Shown here: positions 57,198-64,000 of the stretch, piece after piece | Numbering within the stretch: position 1 is the first letter of the stretch | How the letters are laid out: the number at the start of each line of letters is the position of its first letter | Source: Paragordius varius | Lineage: Eukaryota > Nematomorpha | DNA: 64,000 bases | Direction: 5' to 3' | Assembly: GCA_964247055.1 (NCBI GenBank) | Contig: OZ176051.1 | Coordinates: forward strand, 9,672,001 to 9,736,000 | Made by a program: the position numbers and the translations under genes | The notes under the pieces: model-generated | Seen by the model: the letters and a program-made list of their open reading frames with translations, nothing else | Told to the model about the DNA's origin: nothing | Databases searched by the model: none

Positions 57198-60100
57198 GTC
57201 ATAATCTAACGATATATTAAAAGTTCTCGCCTTTTGGATTTAATTTTAAAATTTGATTGTTATATTTTGATATCTTTTGGGAAAAAGAACTTATTACACA
57301 AAAAGACTTTATTTACCATAAATGTATGCTTTGCGATTCTAGATGGAGTAATTATCACAAAAGTGGAAATATTTTTCTTAAATGACTTCTAAGGGGCAAA
57401 ACAAAAGTACCATAGAAACCCTGATATATTTATATTTATCAAATTATATACATTATAAAATATTTTTTAATCTCCCTTGTGCACAGCTAAAATTATACAT
57501 ATTTCTAAAAATAATTTATCCAAACTACTATGGAAGGTTCAAAGGAAGCTAAATAAAAATGACAATTCCACCTTTTTCTAAAAATTTACTTTATTTTTTA
57601 TAAGCAAATGTAATTTTAAACTGATAATGTATTTAAATCTTTGTAAAAATACATAATTTTGCCTAATATTTTAAAATAATATCCATAACCATATATACAT
57701 GCCAAATAATTTTTGCGGATAATTTGGGGGTCATGCAAACAAACTTGATTTAGTATTAGGACAATAACTTTAATTATATGTGATTAATGCATTTAATTGG
57801 GCTATATACCGTTTCAATTCATAGAACCTGACATTGAGACACTAAGACTCCAAAGTTTGAATTTAGAATAAAATGACCTATAATTTTAGTCGCTAGTCCT
57901 GAGGTATTTTGATTTATTATAAATGCTTAAGTAAAGTAAATCCGTAAAAATCTCACTGTTAACTAACAATGTTAACCTTTAATTCCTGGAACTATTGTGA
58001 ATAATCGTTCCAAAAAAATTAAGCGATTTTTGAGTTAATCTGAATGAGTTTTTCACTTTTTTATCTTATCACACGCATCATTAATCACCACATCACTTAT
58101 ATTAATTTTTTTAATGAAAATTTGAAGAAGATTATTCAAGAAAATTGGTGTTTTTTGGATAAAAAAACAATAATAAAAATAATTAAGATATGTAAGTAAA
58201 TGCCTGTAGTTTTTTACATATAATTTATAAATTTTACTCTTGAATTCGATTTCATCTTTTGCACAAAAAACTATGATTGATTAAATGTAAAATTAAATAA
58301 ATATCTAATTTTGGAGTTGTGTGTTGTCCAGTTTTCGACAACATGCTAAATGCCGTATACACTTTCTTTAAAATGTTCATTATTGGATAAAAGAAGAAAG
58401 TTTTTTCCCTACCGAATTATGATTAAAAAAGTTGATAGAAATTTCTTTAAAAGAATTTTTCCGAAAATAAAACGATATTGTTTTGCGTGCGTGCCCTTAT
58501 AAAATTCATTAAAAGGAGTTTGTCGTTCTTTTTGTTAAAATCAAATTACTGAAATTAAATTTTATAGAAGTTATGATAGAACTACCGCTTTTACAAAATT
58601 TTTAATCATGTTTAAAAATATTTCAGTATTGAACAATTTCGGCTACAAAGAAATATTTATCTGTATTAAGAATTTTTACACATTTCTCTGTTCAAAGAAC
58701 TGAAAGGATATTGAATTATTTTATCATGGTTTTGTCATATTAAGCTTTTTCGATATTGATATCACAACTTTTTATTAGTTTGTAATACAAAGTATTGGTG
58801 TAAAAAAGCCATGTTTTTAAACACAATATCGATGTATCTTAATAAAAATTTATCGGTGAAAGGATAATTTAATTAAGCTGGTTACCTAATATTTTTATGG
58901 TTAAATAATTGTTGTCACTTGTGGTATCGACTGCCATTATTCTATCTTCAATAAAGTTATTAAAAAGTTTGAAGGTTAGATCTAAATAAATTTGAGAAAC
59001 AACATATAAAAATATTGTCTCATCAGAAAATATAAATGTACCCTAATTAAATTATTTTTGGTGGTTTTCTAACCAAAGCTAATATTTAAGGTTTTTATAA
59101 ACGCACTTCAGATTTTTGAACAGTTTATAATTTTATCTTGACGCCAGAGTTTAAGGTTCTGTTAGTTTGAAGGTTTCATCCGCATCAAGCGCTCCAATTT
59201 TACTGGATGGCATAAATATATATCTATATATATAAGGTTAAAATTGTTTTTTATTTGAAAGGTAATTTCAGTCTTTTACATGGTGGAACTAAACTCAAAT
59301 AATCATTTATATCCCTATCAAATATCAACAATGGATCCTTATTAAAAAAGTTGACATAATAAATCAGAGAGATAGCCTAATATGAGCACCATAAAAATTT
59401 ACAACAATATCAAAAGCAATTGTACTAGGACACAAATTAAAGCAATGGTTCCACACCTTTTTTGTTCTAGTCCCAGCAATTTGTAAATAATTTTTGCGCC
59501 CCCTCTCCAAACCAAGATAAAAATGTAAAATATGTTATGTTATTATAAAAATCCCTCTAAGAGATCCTGATACAATTTGAATATTATTCCATATGGTGAC
59601 AAATCTCGATAATTTGCACCTGAAATGCTTCAATTTGTTTATAGTTTATAATTCTCCTAATTTTTCGCGTCTCCCTAACATTTTTCTAGACTGACTTCTA
59701 ATGTGTAAGAAAACAATGTCATATATTAAACAATTATATAATATTAAATTTTATCTTATATTTAACGCTTACTCCTTATCAACGTTGTTCTTTAGGAGCA
59801 ATATTATTCTTGGTGTAGCCAACTAAAATTAGGGTCTATATTATATATGAATAAATAAGGTCGGAAAAAAAATAATTAATTCCTCAACAAACCAGTGCAA
59901 AACAAACACCAAATCGATAATTTTCTATTTTAAGAATTACAATCGGGAAAAATTGGATATGAATGTCTTATTCAAAAAATGTTAGAGCTTTAAAATAAGA
60001 AAATATATTTTAATGATGCATATCGAATAAACTTTAAAGCTTATATAATGAAATTCGTGAAAAACTGAAAACATATCTCTCCTCTTACAAGATTATATTT

Positions 60101-60677
60101 GATCGGAATAGTAGCCTTATTGGTGAGAAACATTAATTGAGTAATATGCAGAATGTATAATTAATGAGTAGATAGATGGTATAGAAGATGCACTAAATAT
60201 TATTTATAGATAAATATTTTAAACGGATGATACGTTTTTGGGATTCAATTAATTTTATACGTCTATGCTAATTTTTTAGGGTAACTGATTAATATTTTAG
60301 CTAGGTAACCCATTTCAAACAGTATTAAGCAGAACTTATTAATTATATCATTTTGATCAAAATAAAATAATACTCTTTAATTTATTTAAATTAATTTATT
60401 TCTATGATCATAAATCTAAATGGGCCGTGTATAAGATGAGATAATACGTATTTTAATTTTAAATCATTAACAAGATAGTGACTCTAGCAATAGCATTATG
60501 ACATAATAATATAATATTAGAAAATTATACACATCACTAAACGGATATTCTTAAAATTGTTGAATTGTTTTATTTTATACATTGTTTATTGATTTAATAT
60601 TTTTTGATTCAAATTCAAATTTGTATTGTCAGAAAGTTCCAACCAAAAGATATTTTTTTCTTGCAAAAATCTTAGAA
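57198..60677. other. Long AT-rich stretch without recognised genes
   Basis: No exon joins to a recognisable protein, and I found no tRNA, rRNA or repeat shared with the rest of the window. Short introns would make small exons here easy to miss. Confidence 0.4.
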
Positions 60678-62110
60678 ATGAAATTCTTTATACTCTGTTT
60701 ATTAATTACGATTAGTGTGGAAGCGTTGTTTGCCCTAAACTGCAGGTAAATATTATTGTCCTATTTTTTCACTTATAAAAGAATTTATATAACTTGCTCT
60801 TTTTATAAATCGATCAATTTTCTTCGTATGATAGTAGCTCATGGGCTGGGTTTGATAAAAATATTCGTTTAGTAAATCTTAGGCAATTCATTTTCATTGA
60901 AAATAACGGTAGGCTTTGATATATAAACTTAATTTATATATTCTTTTGATTACATTATCCAAATCACCCAAAATTATTATCTAAAAATTTATCAGATTAA
61001 TTTTAATTAATTATTATTACATTTGAAAGTCCAGTCATCAATGCAGGTACAAATTTAAATATTTTTACCTGGTTGCAAAACACCGGTTTTTAGATGTTTA
61101 ACCCCGATCTAGAGGACACACGAACACAACCTGAGAAGCATATATAATATTAATATTTTTATAAATTGAAGAGTTAAAAACTAAATTATAAAATCTAACT
61201 GATTTTGGGTACAAATAGTTACAATATGCTTTTTTCCCCTGCGTTTCTTTATAGTTTTCGAATTTGTTTACATATATTTGAATTTAAATTATTGATACAG
61301 CAACTTTACTGGTTAAGAAAGATAATTTTGGCATCAAATATATAAAGTAATTTTAGGTCCCTTACTAATATCACGGAAAACTCGGGTTCGAATCCCAGCG
61401 AGTGTTATAGTTTAACCCATGTTGGGCACGGAGGCAATCAAAATTAAATAATATAGTGCGTATTATTGAGATTTAAGAGTTTTAAAATGATTCTCACACA
61501 TATATCTAATATCTACCCAAATTTTGAAATGTTAGGTTTCTTTGCATGTGTTTCACTAAAATCATATTTGTTATTTGCCCTTATTGTTCTTGCATGCTAA
61601 TTTTTAAATTTTACATCAATTTTCATTATGGAGAAATAGAGTGATGCTATACAATTTACCATTGATGTATGGATAAACAATATTATTCAATATATTTTTA
61701 GTTAGGTTTTTTTCACATACTAAACGATCAAATAAAATTAATCAGATAAACTGAGCTCTATAACATTTTTTATGTAAGGTTATAGTTTATGTTTAGTATA
61801 TTTAATAGTGTTCTGTAATTTAATACGATTTTTTGTGACTGATTAGGATCATAACCTATAAATTCATTTTTTCTATCAAAAGTTTATTTAGGTAATTTTT
61901 TAATCAAAATGTGTAGAACACCCAGTTTTATAATTCGCCGCCGTTAGAGTGATTTATCCATAGATTGAAACAAGAAGTGGAAGTAATGCTTCTTAACCGT
62001 TTAAACGAATTAGGAGAAATAAAATCCGCTTTTGAAATAGATATTTATAAATCTTTTTTTAATTCTAAATATGCTAAAATAGTTATTTTTTTAGATTTTC
62101 TCATTGTTAA
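60678..62110 (+). CDS. Tentative multi-exon gene for a secreted or membrane protein
   Basis: Exon 60678-60745 encodes MKFFILCLLITISVEALFAL then NC, a clear signal peptide, and ends at GTAAAT in phase 2. Exon 60835-60908 continues in phase with SSSWAGFDKNIRLVNLRQFI and FIENN, then GTAGGC. Further on, 61980-62110 holds an open segment (LKQEVEVMLLNRLNELGEIK, SAFEIDIYKSFF) after an acceptor CCATAG. A 26-base exon at 61920-61945 (NTQFYNSPP) could precede it across a 21-nt intron. Exons between 60,909 and 61,919 are not resolved, so the first two and the last piece may not belong to one gene. No family recognised. Confidence 0.4.
61360..61412 (+). repeat. Isolated tRNA B-box-like sequence
   Basis: GGGTTCGAATCCCAGCGAG contains a perfect B box (GGTTCGAATCC), but no paired acceptor stem, anticodon arm or convincing A box lies at the right distance. 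Probably a tRNA pseudogene or tRNA-derived SINE remnant. Confidence 0.35.
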
Positions 62111-62816
62111 AAAGAGAAAATAACCTATCTATTAAAACGGAGCCGGAATCCCTGCCAAAAACTTTAAAAAATGAAACCAAACTCTTTTCCTAAAATTTGA
62201 TAAAACCCCGATCATTTCTGGTCTCCAAATATTTTTGGATTTTACTGCTGTAGTTCTATTGAAAAAATTCAATAAAACCTAATTGACCAAATTATCTTTT
62301 AGGTAAATAAACCTATTGGTGCAACATACTTAAAATTAATTGAACAAAACAGATTAGTTTTTGTTCATTAAGTGTGTGGGAGGTTAAAAGGGAAAAAAAC
62401 ATAAGAATCAATTAAAAGCCATTAGATTTAAGTTGCAATTTACATGTCTTTTAAGGTATTTATATTTGGGATATTCCCTTTGATATTCACGAAATATATA
62501 CCAACTTAAGAAGGCTTGTACATGCGCTATGTTTATAGATTTACTTAAGTGCTCAACAAATTTTGCATTGCCATTATATTTTTACATAATTTAGAATAAA
62601 ATATTACATATAATAATAAATAAAGTGAATGTTATTAATTAAAATACATATATTAGGCGGCCATAAAAAAGATTCCAACCAAACCAATAAAAAAGGCATT
62701 AAAGTATATAAATTTGCATTATAATAAAAAAATATTACGAATTACGACAAATTAAATTGCAATAAATTGATCACATGCAAATGCAACCAACACAATATAT
62801 GACAAGTTTTTATTAA

Positions 62817-63690
62817 CACTCCATTACCTTTTGGGGTAGTTTTATATCCCAGAGCTGCTTGTCTTAAAAGTATATATGGTATTAGGCTGAATTTAAAATA
62901 TGATTTATTTAGCCTTTTAGGCGCATTATAAAAACAATGTTCTAAAAAAATGTATAACTGTTAAAAAAATTCTTTCTTTAAACTTTTTTGCAGCCATTTT
63001 TTTCCTATAAATTTTTTTTCGCCATAATGCAACAGGAAAATAAATGTATATTATGGTTAGAAAATGTAAAAATTATTAAAAAATCTTCCCGGCTACATTT
63101 TACCAGCAAAAACTTGATATATTTTCATTTTATCAGCTCTTCTTTGCAATCTTGGAGGTGTTCCAATTTTAGACTCTAGAAGTAACAATACTGATATAAG
63201 TTATATATACCATTTACAGTTCAAATTCACCCTTAAACAATTCAAATTCACCCTTGAACAATTCAAATTCACCCTTGAACAATTCAAATTCACCCTAAAA
63301 ATAAATTATGTGTTTTCGAACTAATATAACTCATTATTAATATAAAATATACCTTTATGGCATAATTAATTATTTTTTTCAGTATTATTTTAATTTAAAA
63401 CAAAATTTTATTTTTTAAAAATATATTAAAATATAGGTAATTTTTAATCTTAAAAATCATGTTATTTATTTGAGGGTGAATTTGAATTGTTCAAGGGTGA
63501 ATTTGAATTGTTCAAGGGTGAATTTGAATTGTTTAAGGGTGAATTTGAACTGTAAATGGTATATAATACCTGAAAACAAGGTTTAATAATTAATTTTGAC
63601 TAAAACAACTTTCAAAACTGGATTATTTACAAAATGAGCTCTGGATCCCAAAAGGTAAACTAGGACACAAAAGTGAAAGGTAATGGAGTA
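62817..63690 (+). mobile_element. TTAA-2 MITE, interrupted
   Basis: Ends are CACTCCATTACCTTTTGGGG and GAAAGGTAATGGAGTA, flanked by TTAA (62813-62816, 63691-63694). The interior GGCGCATTATAAAAACAATG and TTTTTTGCAGCC blocks match 46999-47475. The right half is displaced by the MITE at 63210-63559. Confidence 0.85.
63210..63559. mobile_element. MITE with 21-bp subrepeats, best-preserved copy
   Basis: Ends are CCATTTACAGTTCAAATTCA and GAATTTGAACTGTAAATGG, with TATA on both sides. Each arm carries four regular copies of the 21-bp unit CAATTCAAATTCACCCTTGA plus one base, inverted between arms, around a roughly 180-bp AT core. The arm copies are nearly identical, so this insertion into the TTAA-2 element is young. 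Confidence 0.85.
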
Positions 63691-63694
63691 TTAA

Positions 63695-64000
63695 TACATT
63701 CATATTTTAACTTAAAAAAGACCACATTTTTAAAGTATTTAAGGAATGGGATTGGATGTTTTTTCTAACCTTTGGTTTCAATCCTTATTACAATGTCACC
63801 GTTTAATGTTTTAAAATATCATAAATATATTTAATTTGATTTTTTTAGACAAACTTATACAATATATTTTAATATTAACTGAAAAAGATACTGAAAACAA
63901 AAATGTTGGACCCAAAATCATTTTTATGGGACAGTTTTTAATAATATACAGACGACACAACATAATAAAAATGACTTAAAACCAATAATCAATTTGTTTG
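63695..64000. other. Window end, AT-rich, nothing recognised
   Basis: No supported feature was seen in the last 300 bases. Confidence 0.45.

Noticed and set aside
61380-61412. Possible tRNA gene
   Set aside because: The B box is perfect, but no cloverleaf can be formed with the upstream sequence.
5261-63559. CRISPR-like regularity of the 21-bp repeats
   Set aside because: The repeats are adjacent, without spacers, inverted between two arms and in a eukaryotic context; they are MITE subterminal repeats.
1-64000. Endogenous virus, LTR or Polinton-type element
   Set aside because: No reverse transcriptase, integrase, capsid, envelope or long terminal repeat pattern was seen; the repeats present have DNA-transposon or MITE structure.

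Overview
The window is strongly AT-rich animal (metazoan) nuclear DNA with low gene density. Joining exons by protein homology and reading phase recovers nine protein-coding loci: seven complete models with family recognised or domain clear, and two tentative loci that begin with a signal-peptide exon. Many introns are extraordinarily short: eight across five genes, one of them a transposase, measure 21-29 nt (21, 22, 22, 22, 23, 24, 26 and 29), beside ordinary introns of 60-3,600 nt. Introns in the low twenties are, among animals, a reported hallmark of dicyemid mesozoans, so a dicyemid or similarly reduced parasite is my best guess. That is an inference, and no marker here proves it.

Layout. 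(1) 1-13.5 kb, minus strand: an OXR1/NCOA7-family gene (LysM, a TPNxIMFD-like core, C-terminal TLDc) in 14 exons, followed downstream by a second, intact copy of its TLDc exons (174-3191) produced by a tandem duplication of about 5.5 kb. (2) 13.5-21.9 kb: a gene-free repeat block with a 2.9-kb Tc1/IS630-type transposon nested inside a TTAA-flanked MITE. (3) 21.9-29.2 kb, plus strand: a DPY19-family C-mannosyltransferase gene in 19 exons. (4) 30.08-30.42 kb: a two-exon gene for mitochondrial ribosomal protein L55. (5) 31.9-33.7, 43.6-45.5 and (inverted, partial) 28.1-28.9 kb: a repeat built from monomers of about 318 bp. (6) 34.1-41.2 kb: two tandem paralogous rhodopsin-like GPCR genes that lack the DRY arginine; the second has a 3.6-kb intron full of DNA-transposon relics. 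(7) 45.9-50.2 kb: a divergent multi-C2H2 zinc-finger gene. (8) 51.0-53.2 kb, minus: TMEM65. (9) 53.3-64 kb: mostly nested TTAA MITEs, a hAT-like element and anonymous AT-rich DNA, with one tentative secreted-protein gene starting at 60,678.

There is no sign of operons. The genes are unrelated housekeeping and signalling genes: two mitochondrial (TMEM65, MRPL55), one ER glycosylation (DPY19), one oxidative-stress/V-ATPase-linked (OXR1), two receptors and one putative nuclear factor. All use the standard code with TAA, TGA and TAG stops. I saw no retroviral, Polinton-like or other capsid-bearing element. The mobile content is DNA transposons and MITEs: mariner, pogo-like, hAT-like, Harbinger-like and TTAA-target families.
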